A DNA stretch of 64,000 nt from a virus: positions 1 to 64,000 of IMG/VR virus record IMGVR_UViG_3300026484_000394, one strand, 5' to 3'. A program made the translations under genes and the position numbers. Each line of letters opens with the position of its first letter. The first letter of the stretch is position 1. This document shows, piece after piece, positions 6,888 to 15,017 of the stretch. The notes under the pieces were generated by a model. The model ran no database searches. It saw only the letters and a program-made list of their open reading frames with translations, and was not told the DNA's origin.

Positions 6888-8573
6888 ATGACTGAATATA
6901 TTATACCCAGTGCGGCGGTAGACTTCGAGTTAGATTTAAGTGCTCTAAATCTTCCTTGCAAGATTATTGACCTCAGAGAGACGACTGACTATCCTGGAAT
7001 CTCTGTATGTGAAAGTTTAGAGGATGGTTTAAAATTACTGTCACTTTCCGCTTCTGTTCTTTCGACGACACTAGAGAATAGTCTGTTTATTAGAGAGAGA
7101 AATGAAACAGAGGGTAGGTATTGTGTGTTAGGAAAAGAGGCTATTGACTTATCTTACTCAGATGCACCAGACTCTGAAACAGGGGCGAAAGGTAACCAAG
7201 CAATAGCTATTGGAGTCCAGAATAATGCCATTGGGGACAAGTCTATTGCTCAAGGGTACGGAAATATCGCCAAAGATATTGGAGATGTTGCGTTAGGGAA
7301 CAGCAATAGTGCTGATGGAGCTGTCTCTATTGGGGTGAAAAATCGTGGAGAATCCAGCGTAGCTATTGGAGATGGGAACTCTGCACTAGTCGAAAGCGTT
7401 GCAATAGGGATTCTATGTCTTGCATCTACGTCGGGTGCGGTTGCGATTGGTGCTAGGTCTAAAGCTGAAGCCGAAGGAGCTATAGCTTTAGGTTATGGTT
7501 CTAAGGCAAAGAGCAGAGGAAGTGTCGCTCTTGGCTGGGGCAATACGGCAAGTGGATCTCATTCTTTTGCAACTGGCGATAGGAATACGGTAAGTGGAGA
7601 TAATTCTTTTGTATCTGGCTATAAAAGTACGGTAAGTGGACATCATTCTTTTGCATCTGGCTCCCGGAATACGGCAAGTGGAGCTGCTGCTTTTGCATCT
7701 GGCTGCGAGAATACGGCAAGTGGAACTGGTGCTTTTGCATTTGGCCGTGAGAATACGGCAAGTGGAACTGGTGCTTTTGCATTTGGCCGTGAGAATACGG
7801 CAAGTGAAACTGGTGCTTTTGCATTTGGCTATAGGAATATGGCAAGTGGAGATTATTCTTCTGCATCTGGCCGTGAGAATACGGCAAGTGGAGATCATTC
7901 TCTTGCATCTGGCTACCAGAATACGGCAGGTGGAGCTTGTTCTTTTGCATTTGGCGAGAGGAATAATGCAAGTGAAACTAATTCTTTTGCATTTGGCGCA
8001 AATAATACGGCTTCGGGCTATAATGCTATGGTCTTTGGAAGCGACAGTAAATCACTGGCTAGACATTCTTTCACTCATGGTCGCAAAGTGACTAACTCGG
8101 GCAAATATTCAATGATTGTAGGATTTTGTGGAGTCAACAGACATAATCATGCGACCGGAGTAGCATATGCTGGATACAGAGTCGGAGTCGGAAGTAATGC
8201 CGTTCTAACTGCCTGTGCTGAATTTACCAGTGATGAAACAGAAGTATCAACGAATGATCTAACTCTGCTACATAAGTCATCTATGACAAGACTGGAATAT
8301 ACAATAACTGCATTCACAGTAGATATGTCAAAGCGGATGTGTATTAGTAAGGACATTCTTGTTTCAGTTGGAGCAGACGGTAATGTTTCTGTGGATTCAG
8401 AAGTAAATGAAAACATCTTTGTAACAGACGAGACAGAATGGTTGTTCAACATTAATGTGTTTGATGCAACAGATTCTGCTGATGCTTACCTGCAACCTTC
8501 TGTGGTGGGAGAGGCTGATACAGAGATAAACTGGTCTTGGTCAGTAAAAATAACAGAAGCTTACGCAGCATAA
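6888..8573 (+). CDS. Tail fibre / adhesin with YadA-head-type repeats, 561 aa
   Basis: Residues about 103-395 are a long run of 14-residue repeats of the form NxASGxxSFAxGxx, the signature of the trimeric left-handed beta-roll in YadA-type autotransporter adhesin heads. Early units are variable (AIAIGVQNNAIGDKS); later ones (from about residue 219) are nearly identical. The N-terminal about 100 residues are non-repetitive and may attach to the virion. The C-terminal about 150 residues (from GFCGVNRHNHATGVAY) form a beta-rich tip or trimerisation domain. No signal peptide or membrane anchor is present, as expected for a phage rather than a cell-surface adhesin. The likely role is a trimeric receptor-binding fibre. 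Confidence 0.8.
   Translation: MTEYIIPSAAVDFELDLSALNLPCKIIDLRETTDYPGISVCESLEDGLKLLSLSASVLSTTLENSLFIRERNETEGRYCVLGKEAIDLSYSDAPDSETGAKGNQAIAIGVQNNAIGDKSIAQGYGNIAKDIGDVALGNSNSADGAVSIGVKNRGESSVAIGDGNSALVESVAIGILCLASTSGAVAIGARSKAEAEGAIALGYGSKAKSRGSVALGWGNTASGSHSFATGDRNTVSGDNSFVSGYKSTVSGHHSFASGSRNTASGAAAFASGCENTASGTGAFAFGRENTASGTGAFAFGRENTASETGAFAFGYRNMASGDYSSASGRENTASGDHSLASGYQNTAGGACSFAFGERNNASETNSFAFGANNTASGYNAMVFGSDSKSLARHSFTHGRKVTNSGKYSMIVGFCGVNRHNHATGVAYAGYRVGVGSNAVLTACAEFTSDETEVSTNDLTLLHKSSMTRLEYTITAFTVDMSKRMCISKDILVSVGADGNVSVDSEVNENIFVTDETEWLFNINVFDATDSADAYLQPSVVGEADTEINWSWSVKITEAYAA
7542..8045 (+). repeat. 42 bp tandem repeat array in the fibre gene
   Basis: Twelve units with a strict 42 bp period begin at 7542, 7584, 7626, 7668, 7710, 7752, 7794, 7836, 7878, 7920, 7962 and 8004. 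Units at 7710 and 7752 are identical over all 42 bases. The period is a multiple of three, so gain or loss of units keeps the frame and changes fibre length. Confidence 0.9.
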
Positions 8574-8582
8574 GGAAAACAA

Positions 8583-10493
8583 ATGGCAAACTATGTAACT
8601 AATATAAAGAACCCAGAAATAATAGCATCTCTTCCAGATATCAGCATTCTTGCTGATCTCTTTGATGAAGGGCTGACAACAGATGGATTAAAAGGAAGAC
8701 TTAATTCTGTTTCATTTAGAAAAAAGCTTCAAACGATCTTGTCTTTTAAAATGTCTGATACAGTAAGAGAGCTTCTCTCGTCACAGCTCAGGACTGGATA
8801 CATACAACTAAAAAGAGATGAGGGCTGTAAAGTTGAGATCATAGATAAAGCAATCTTTGTTGACGATAAACTCATCACATACAGTATAGATTCTTTTGCG
8901 GACGGAATTTTTGCAGATGACAGTTTCTCGGCATTATTTTTTACTCCAGAAGTAATAGATGTGGTACTTTCATCAAAAGACAATTCTTTTATAGAATCTG
9001 TGCTTAAGGTTGGTAACTTTTGGAACAGAGCCGTTGAAGTAGAGAACCTTATTGCTCATTTGGAAGAAAACCATTTAGAGGTGATTACTCCATATATCGA
9101 AACTTTAGAGGTGCCGTATGTTAAATATGTGTGTTATAAGGCGGGTCTTGAAGTGCCGAGATATAGAGATATATCATTTATCATAGAAGACAGTCATGCA
9201 ATGGATGCTATTGCTTTAGTTCCAGCAGCAGTTGCAGTAGAAAGAGCTTCTCAATATGGAATTAGTGCAAGGATATTGTATTCTTTTGGCAAACAGTCTC
9301 TTGATGAGGTTTCAGATTCAGAAGATGTTTTAAGCCTAATTAAGAAAGACTCAGCCCTAAGAAGTATTGTTGTTGACTTTAATGCTGTTCAAGCTCTTAA
9401 AGAAGGGAGCATTATAGAAAGATATATTTTAAATAATGACATTCACTTTGGACATATTGTATCTGAAAAATTAAAGATTGAAACTAGCATTAAAATGTCA
9501 AACTTATTTTTTGATGAGACATATGCAGAAGAACTGAAATTATTTATTGGTGACGATCGACTGGTTGAAATGTTATTTAGAAGTAATCTTTATCCAACTT
9601 TTGCTTCTGTATTCTTTGAGGTATTTAGCGGTCTTAATATAAGTGGACAGCAGTTTTCAATGATGGTAGACGACACTAATGGAACCTTATCTATGAGTTA
9701 TGCTACTCGTGAATTCAATGCTAGACAGTTGCAAGTTTCTTTAGATTCTTTTTCTGAAACAAAAGCCAGTTCTATTGTAGATGTTGAGACAGAAAAAAGA
9801 GTTTTCTTTGTTCCGTATACTTTCTCGGACAAGACGGTACTCGCTACTCAGACATCTCACAAAGTAGAACTAACCAATCCAAATAACTATAACTTATATG
9901 GAGAATTTGCAGAGGATAGATTCAATACTCTTATCGGGTCAGATGGTCATATATTTGGAATTCAAAGTGATGGAAAAGTAGTTTCATCTAGATTTTCAAT
10001 CTCTTTAAATCTGTCTTCAGAAAACATTTTAAGTATTTCAGTTCTTCCTCAAAATGTATTCATTATCACAGAGGAGACAATTCATGCATTTGGAAACTTT
10101 GGTGAAGACAAGGAAGATATTATTCAGAATGTTATTGTGAATAAAGACGATATTTTAGGACTGACATATTTCCGTGGAGCAGTAATTGCCTTAAAAAATG
10201 ACCACACTCTTGTGACAGTTACAAAAGATGATTTAGTTCCTTTTCTTGAAGATGTGAAAGTGTTAGACCTAATGGTTATTCGAGATAAGCTTCTACTTTT
10301 AAAAGAAGATGGTGTTCTAATTGAATGGCAAGATGAAGAAACTGTTGTGGAAATTGCTAGTGATATAACAGCAATTACATATTCACAAATGGGCATCGTA
10401 GCTACTATTGTAGAAGAAGAAAGAGCAATCTTTAACTACGAAGACAGTTGGTTGGTTTATGATTTTAATGTAAATAATTTATTCGGAAACTAA
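8583..10493 (+). CDS. Large virion-type protein with propeller-like C-terminus, 636 aa
   Basis: The N-terminal about 420 residues are mixed alpha/beta with no recognised family. The C-terminal about 200 residues have repeated short strands of RCC1/beta-propeller character, for example GSDGHIFGIQSDGKVVSS, then VFIITEETIHAFGNFGED, VIALKNDHTLVTVTKDD and LLLLKEDGVLIEWQDE. Such motifs place a Gly/Asp turn before each strand. AAGGAAAACAA precedes the ATG. A second RCC1-like protein is encoded at 19662-21443, so the phage seems to use this fold twice. Role presumed: appendage or host-surface contact. Moderate certainty for the propeller, low for function. Confidence 0.5.
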   Translation: MANYVTNIKNPEIIASLPDISILADLFDEGLTTDGLKGRLNSVSFRKKLQTILSFKMSDTVRELLSSQLRTGYIQLKRDEGCKVEIIDKAIFVDDKLITYSIDSFADGIFADDSFSALFFTPEVIDVVLSSKDNSFIESVLKVGNFWNRAVEVENLIAHLEENHLEVITPYIETLEVPYVKYVCYKAGLEVPRYRDISFIIEDSHAMDAIALVPAAVAVERASQYGISARILYSFGKQSLDEVSDSEDVLSLIKKDSALRSIVVDFNAVQALKEGSIIERYILNNDIHFGHIVSEKLKIETSIKMSNLFFDETYAEELKLFIGDDRLVEMLFRSNLYPTFASVFFEVFSGLNISGQQFSMMVDDTNGTLSMSYATREFNARQLQVSLDSFSETKASSIVDVETEKRVFFVPYTFSDKTVLATQTSHKVELTNPNNYNLYGEFAEDRFNTLIGSDGHIFGIQSDGKVVSSRFSISLNLSSENILSISVLPQNVFIITEETIHAFGNFGEDKEDIIQNVIVNKDDILGLTYFRGAVIALKNDHTLVTVTKDDLVPFLEDVKVLDLMVIRDKLLLLKEDGVLIEWQDEETVVEIASDITAITYSQMGIVATIVEEERAIFNYEDSWLVYDFNVNNLFGN

Positions 10494-10495
10494 CC

Positions 10496-11470
10496 ATGAA
10501 TCTAGGATTGCCTTTCATGGGAAGTAATACGGCTGGAGTTATTGCTCTCTCTATGTTTGCGAACTTTCAAGAGGCTTCGGTCTCTGGTCCTAAAGAGTTT
10601 GCTATGTCTGGAAGTATATTTGAGAACGAAGTGCACCTTCCACTAACTACAAATCTATTGATTTCAGACAACCCTGTCTCCCCAAATATAGAGTTATCTA
10701 TAGGCAGTTCTTTATATCAAACCGACTTTCACATTCCGATGACAATGCAGAGTAGGATGTTCGCAGGAAAACCATATATGGCAACAAGTTTTAGCGTCAA
10801 CGAAACTTTCTTGGAGAATCTAAATATACAGAGTACCATTAAGGGGGATAAATACACTTTAGTTTCCCCCTCTGTATCTCTTGATAAAAACTCGGCTCGA
10901 ATGACTTTGGGAGCGTATATGGAAGAAAAGAACTACTCTATGCCTGTTAAAGCAGATGTATATGCAACGGCTATTTCTATTCCTATTTCGATACCTGGTC
11001 ATGTTTATGAAGGTGAAGTTCCGGAGTTCGTATTTAATGCAACAGTAAATGGTTCCCAAATTACGGTCGAGGCAGCTATTTGGAATGAAGATAATATTGT
11101 CCGAAAAATTAGTAATATTGACAAGGGAAATATTGATGGCAAGGTTACTATTTTTCCGAATTCTTGGACCTGTGCTTTCGTGAATAAACCACTTCTTGCA
11201 AATGGGAAGTTAAGCAGAATTTCTGATTTTGTATCTGAGCTAGAGGCAGTTCATGGAGCCGAGATTTTCAATGCAATATCTGTCATTGTTTCTCGTGATG
11301 CTCAGACTGGAGCAGAATACAATTATACAGTTCAAAATGATTTCAGAACAAAGAAGGGGTCAATCAATGATTTTTTACTTTGCTATGAGGAAGATAAAAC
11401 TTTCCATCCTGTCCCTTTTATGATAAAATCTATCTCAGAAAAAAGTTTTGAACTAGACTGGAATGTATAA
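10496..11470 (+). CDS. Hypothetical beta-rich protein, 324 aa
   Basis: Begins 3 nt after the previous stop without a clear RBS, so it is probably translationally coupled. The first about 190 residues show loosely repeated segments of similar design: a Gly/Ser start, an aromatic-acidic pair and a Pro-hydrophobic strand, for example IFENEVHLPLTTNL, LYQTDFHIPMTMQS and YMEEKNYSMPVKAD. This suggests an internally duplicated beta domain. The C-terminal part is mixed alpha/beta. No known family. It closes the appendage cluster before the protease region, so a virion role is likely but inferred. Confidence 0.5.
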   Translation: MNLGLPFMGSNTAGVIALSMFANFQEASVSGPKEFAMSGSIFENEVHLPLTTNLLISDNPVSPNIELSIGSSLYQTDFHIPMTMQSRMFAGKPYMATSFSVNETFLENLNIQSTIKGDKYTLVSPSVSLDKNSARMTLGAYMEEKNYSMPVKADVYATAISIPISIPGHVYEGEVPEFVFNATVNGSQITVEAAIWNEDNIVRKISNIDKGNIDGKVTIFPNSWTCAFVNKPLLANGKLSRISDFVSELEAVHGAEIFNAISVIVSRDAQTGAEYNYTVQNDFRTKKGSINDFLLCYEEDKTFHPVPFMIKSISEKSFELDWNV

Positions 11471-11508
11471 TACACCAGATTTAGTTCTTTACATAAAAAG
11501 GACTTCAT

Positions 11509-11751
11509 ATGGTAATACAAGCACAATTTGCAAGTCAGTCTGAAGCAGAAATTTTCTGCAAGACTGTATCTCACCCTAGTCGTACAATTTCAGGCTTCCA
11601 TACATCATCTATTGTATCGGAAGCAGACATTATCTCACTTCGTTTCGGACTACTCAGTCTATCTGACCAAAAAGAAATTCTAAATGCACTTCAGCAGATT
11701 GCAAGAGACCTTGAAATCAAAGCTACTTACGAAGTTGTAAATAATGATTAA
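11509..11751 (+). CDS. Hypothetical small protein, 80 aa
   Basis: 80 residues with AAAAAGGAC before the ATG. It overlaps the protease gene downstream by 8 bp. The second half is helical (SLSDQKEILNALQQIARDLE). No motif recognised. Close coupling to the capsid protease gene makes an assembly role possible. Confidence 0.55.
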   Translation: MVIQAQFASQSEAEIFCKTVSHPSRTISGFHTSSIVSEADIISLRFGLLSLSDQKEILNALQQIARDLEIKATYEVVNND

Positions 11752-13069
11752 GTTTGACGATTTCTCAATAGAGAGTGCTGAGATTGGCTATAGTTCTTGC
11801 TTTGGAGGAGTATGTCCTATGATAAAGACAGCTTCTGATAATCTCCTTGCCGGAATTACACAGAAAAAAAACCACGCCTATCTTCATGTTATAGCAATGG
11901 GGGCTGGGGATTATTATGGAGAGAATCGCAATGGGGATTTCTTCTACGAAAAAGATTTAATTACCTATTATAAGACATTTGAAACAGCAGGTGTTTTTGT
12001 TCAGCACGATAATAAAAATCCGGAAAAAAGCCTAGGTGATGTTGCTCTAGCTCACTATAATCATGATATGCATCGAGTTGAGTTAGTGATAGAAGTGTCT
12101 AAACAGAAAGCTCCTGAGTATTATAATAGAATAGAAAGAGGCGAGCGTTTAAAAGTTAGTATGGGAGTTAAGGTACCTTCGGAACACTGTTCATACTGTG
12201 GTGCAGTAACAAAAGGTTCTTTAGCAAACAGATGTTCTCACCTAACATACGAAATGCATCAACAAAAAGAAAATGGTCAAGTTGTGTATGCTATCAATGT
12301 TCCACCAATGAATTTTTTTGATATTTCATTTGTTTCGAAACCTGCAGACGACCAAGGACATGCTCTTTATCAAAAGGTAGCTTCGGAGCATAAAGAAAAT
12401 AGCAATCTTCTTCAGGATAAAATTGCTACGCTAATTAAACATATGCCTGTGCTTAACACTATTCCAAATGCCGTGACAGACGAAGAGCTAAATGATTTTA
12501 AGCAGCTTGTTCCAAGTGGGTTGAGAGGGCGATTAATTTCGTCAAAAAGAATTATACTAAAGCCTTCAGAGATTATGTTTCTTGGGACAGATATGCCAGC
12601 TCATGATTTAGATCATTGTAGAGAGCATTGTGATAACGAAGACTTTATTCACACTTTAATGGAAAAGCTAATTAGCAATGGGAAAAGAAAGTGTTTCGCA
12701 GATATGCTAAAAACAGCAGAAGAAGATGATTACGATAATCCAATATTGAAAAAGCTCGTTACAAGAACATATCTTGTCAAGCAAGCTGCCAAAGAGGACT
12801 TTTATGGAAATAAGCAGATCTTAAGAGCACCGAATAGGAATAAAGAAAATAGACATCTTCGTTATGCACAGTTTCAAGTTAATATGTTTGACGGAAAAAG
12901 AGTTACTGTTCCGAGCTCTCCGACAAGATTAGCAGACAGTATCTTTCCTGTCGGGCACAAGCAAATCCCTGCATACTATACTGATCTTGTTGATGACGGA
13001 TATGCATCTAATATCGTAGGGATTCTGCCTGATGGAGCAGAGCAATTAGTATATGCGAAGGAACGATAA
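11744..13069 (+). CDS. Prohead (capsid maturation) protease
   Basis: Resembles phage prohead serine proteases of the herpes-assemblin-like fold. These cleave scaffold, core and capsid N-termini during head maturation. The likely catalytic His is H88 in FVQHDNKNPEKS and the likely nucleophile is S139 in LKVSMGVKV, in the usual order and surroundings (GVFVxH, then xVSMG). An unusual insertion at 149-166 carries C-x2-C-x11-C-x-H and could bind zinc. The remaining about 200 C-terminal residues are family-specific. The protein contains several copies of the K-x-A-S/E motif (IKTAS near residue 27, YQKVAS near 210, LVKQAA and MLKTAE further on) that recurs in other virion proteins here. The start overlaps the previous gene. 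Confidence 0.75.
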   Translation: MIKFDDFSIESAEIGYSSCFGGVCPMIKTASDNLLAGITQKKNHAYLHVIAMGAGDYYGENRNGDFFYEKDLITYYKTFETAGVFVQHDNKNPEKSLGDVALAHYNHDMHRVELVIEVSKQKAPEYYNRIERGERLKVSMGVKVPSEHCSYCGAVTKGSLANRCSHLTYEMHQQKENGQVVYAINVPPMNFFDISFVSKPADDQGHALYQKVASEHKENSNLLQDKIATLIKHMPVLNTIPNAVTDEELNDFKQLVPSGLRGRLISSKRIILKPSEIMFLGTDMPAHDLDHCREHCDNEDFIHTLMEKLISNGKRKCFADMLKTAEEDDYDNPILKKLVTRTYLVKQAAKEDFYGNKQILRAPNRNKENRHLRYAQFQVNMFDGKRVTVPSSPTRLADSIFPVGHKQIPAYYTDLVDDGYASNIVGILPDGAEQLVYAKER

Positions 13070-14419
13070 GTGAAGGAATCTGTAGAGGGCATCGTAGAGG
13101 CAGTAACAGGCAATAGTATAACTATTGAGACTGAACAGGGAATAGCTCTCACACTTCCTCGATTTTATGGAGAAGTTCCTAATCCTGGGACGGCAGTGGT
13201 TATAAGTTATTCCGAAGGTGGACCACAGATTTCAATAAAAGCCCCTGTTACTAAAATAGCTTCTATAGATAAATTTCTCAACTTTAATATGTTTAGCTTC
13301 TCTGTGAAGACAGGCAATGTTGGAGCAGAGGGATTAAGCGAAGCGTCTGATACTCCCTCAAATAATGTTCCGTTTAGTTTTATTGATACACCAATAGGTT
13401 CCAAAACAATTATTGCTTCCAATGGTAATGTTTCGTTTGCCGGCCCAACAGCAGCAGGGATTGCTGTGTCTTGCGAGAATAAGCTGATACTAAGAGATAC
13501 TAGCGAAATGGAACTTGTCTCACCACATTTTGTCTCAATGCAAGGAAAAACAATTATAGTTAATAGCTTTAAATATGACCTTATGGTTGAGATTGATATA
13601 TCTAGAAATGCCGTTGAATCTGAGATAGATTTTATCTCTATTAAAGAGGAAATTGCTAAAAAAATATTATTTGGATTAGATGAAAAATTCTATACTTACG
13701 AAGAGGCTCTAGAAGATTCTTATGATTTATTTGAATACCCAGGCTTTTTAAATCTATTTGGGCTACATCTTGCTGAAATTCTGTGTGTCTTTTCTTGGGA
13801 AAGATTAAAATTTTCAGGGAATGATATGGTGCTATCTGGAGTGCTTGATGGAATTGCTGAGATCAAAGGTTTTCAAGACATAGCACGATGTGACTTCGGA
13901 GACGGAAAGATTAGGTCTGGGGAATTTTGGTTTACACCTAAGCCAGAGGGAGATACTGGCCTCAACTTCGCAGCAGTAGTAATTCCAACTTCCTCTGTTG
14001 ATTTGAAGGGAAAGGTTCAAGAATGTATTCTAAAGCGAAAAGGTGAAGTGAAGTCTGTGTACGCATATAATCTAACTCTTTCTAACGGCACAATAATTGA
14101 ATATAAAGCAAGAGCAAGAGAATACTCTTTTGATACTGCTTCTGTGAGCGACAGGATATCTGTTTCTTCCAGAGAGACAGGTTCTTATCACAGAAGGGCT
14201 CATAGCGAGATAGAACAAATGAATTTTGGGAAATTAGTGATAGGTGACTATATCTTTGATGCTGTAGATACATTGCATTCTTCAGTAGAATTTCAAAGTG
14301 ATTTTGAGCTTAGCTCAACAGGAAAATTAAGTTTTAGTTCTGCGGTGGAATTATTTCTTCTTGGACAAGGTCGTGGACTAAGGATTGATGGAGAGGGTTC
14401 AACAGCTATCACAATCTAA
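13070..14419 (+). CDS. Putative baseplate spike / hub-like protein, 449 aa
   Basis: A GTG start directly follows the protease stop, with AAGGAACGATAA as ribosome-binding context. Residues 1-55 read like an OB-fold barrel (GIVEAVTGNSITIETEQ, then a LPRFYGEVPNPGTAV loop), the design of gpV/gp5-type spike N-termini. A beta-rich stretch at 105-165 (IIASNGNVSFAGPTAAG, KLILRDTSEMELVS) could be a needle-like helix. The C-terminal half is unclassified. A K-x-A-S motif (TKIASID) occurs near residue 61. The spike assignment is an inference from fold pattern only. Confidence 0.4.
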   Translation: MKESVEGIVEAVTGNSITIETEQGIALTLPRFYGEVPNPGTAVVISYSEGGPQISIKAPVTKIASIDKFLNFNMFSFSVKTGNVGAEGLSEASDTPSNNVPFSFIDTPIGSKTIIASNGNVSFAGPTAAGIAVSCENKLILRDTSEMELVSPHFVSMQGKTIIVNSFKYDLMVEIDISRNAVESEIDFISIKEEIAKKILFGLDEKFYTYEEALEDSYDLFEYPGFLNLFGLHLAEILCVFSWERLKFSGNDMVLSGVLDGIAEIKGFQDIARCDFGDGKIRSGEFWFTPKPEGDTGLNFAAVVIPTSSVDLKGKVQECILKRKGEVKSVYAYNLTLSNGTIIEYKARAREYSFDTASVSDRISVSSRETGSYHRRAHSEIEQMNFGKLVIGDYIFDAVDTLHSSVEFQSDFELSSTGKLSFSSAVELFLLGQGRGLRIDGEGSTAITI

Positions 14420-14433
14420 AACTGTGATATAAT
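14407..14433 (+). promoter_or_regulatory. Extended -10 promoter overlapped by a 7 bp inverted repeat
   Basis: TATCACA (14407-14413) and TGTGATA (14423-14429) are perfect inverted repeats around a 9 nt spacer. The right arm merges into TGATATAAT (14425-14433), an extended -10 element. The upstream gene's stop codon is in the spacer. The geometry suits an operator over a promoter. A hairpin terminator is less likely because no T-run follows. Confidence 0.5.
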
Positions 14434-14469
14434 TGCAACAACCAAAATAAATGAAGAAGGATAGAAACT

Positions 14470-15003
14470 ATGGCAACAAATTATGAGAAAATTCAAGAGG
14501 ATCTAGCAACTTGTAATGTTACTTTATGGGAGCCTCCAAGAATGGCTGACCTCCAGTTAAATCTATGTAGATTAAAATGTGCTGAACAAGAAATTACAGC
14601 CAAAGCTACTTCCCTTGAAGCAGTGAAAGAAGCTTTAGTAGATATTGAAAGCATCTCGACTTCAGATAGTGAAATTGAAGATGTTACTTTCTCTGTGACA
14701 AAATCAGATGGAGTAGCTTATGTATGGGCAATGATTCCAAAAGCAAGTGGAGACATTTCTTTTTCTTTAAATACTAAATCTGAATTTTTCGATAAATTCA
14801 TTTTACCAGCTGTTTCTGTTGATATCGTTTCTTTAACTGGAGAGGGTGGATTGGCTAAAACAGATCACCAATTAAGAAAAGATAGACTACAGGCTCTTGA
14901 GAATAGTCCTGTCAATGTAATAGATACGACTATAAGTGCAGTAGCAAAATTACTAAGTATAATCACAGCTAAGAGAGAAACTCTAGAAGCAGAACACGAA
15001 TAG
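14470..15003 (+). CDS. Hypothetical protein, 177 aa
   Basis: First gene after the promoter at 14425, with RBS AAGGATAGAAACT. It is predominantly alpha-helical in its first third (including LRLKCAEQEITAKA-like stretches), with a short beta middle and a C-terminal helix ending in acidic residues. No known family, signal or membrane segment. It lies immediately before the RNA-polymerase-like gene and may be co-transcribed with it; whether the two proteins interact is unknown. Confidence 0.55.
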   Translation: MATNYEKIQEDLATCNVTLWEPPRMADLQLNLCRLKCAEQEITAKATSLEAVKEALVDIESISTSDSEIEDVTFSVTKSDGVAYVWAMIPKASGDISFSLNTKSEFFDKFILPAVSVDIVSLTGEGGLAKTDHQLRKDRLQALENSPVNVIDTTISAVAKLLSIITAKRETLEAEHE

Positions 15004-15017
15004 AAAAGGAATTAGCA

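Noticed and set aside
7488-8091. Overlapping open frames on both strands across the 42 bp repeats
   Set aside because: The repeat period is a multiple of three, so a stop-free unit keeps several frames open by chance. The products are repetitive His/Leu/Arg-rich strings with no RBS; only the + frame from 6888 makes sense.
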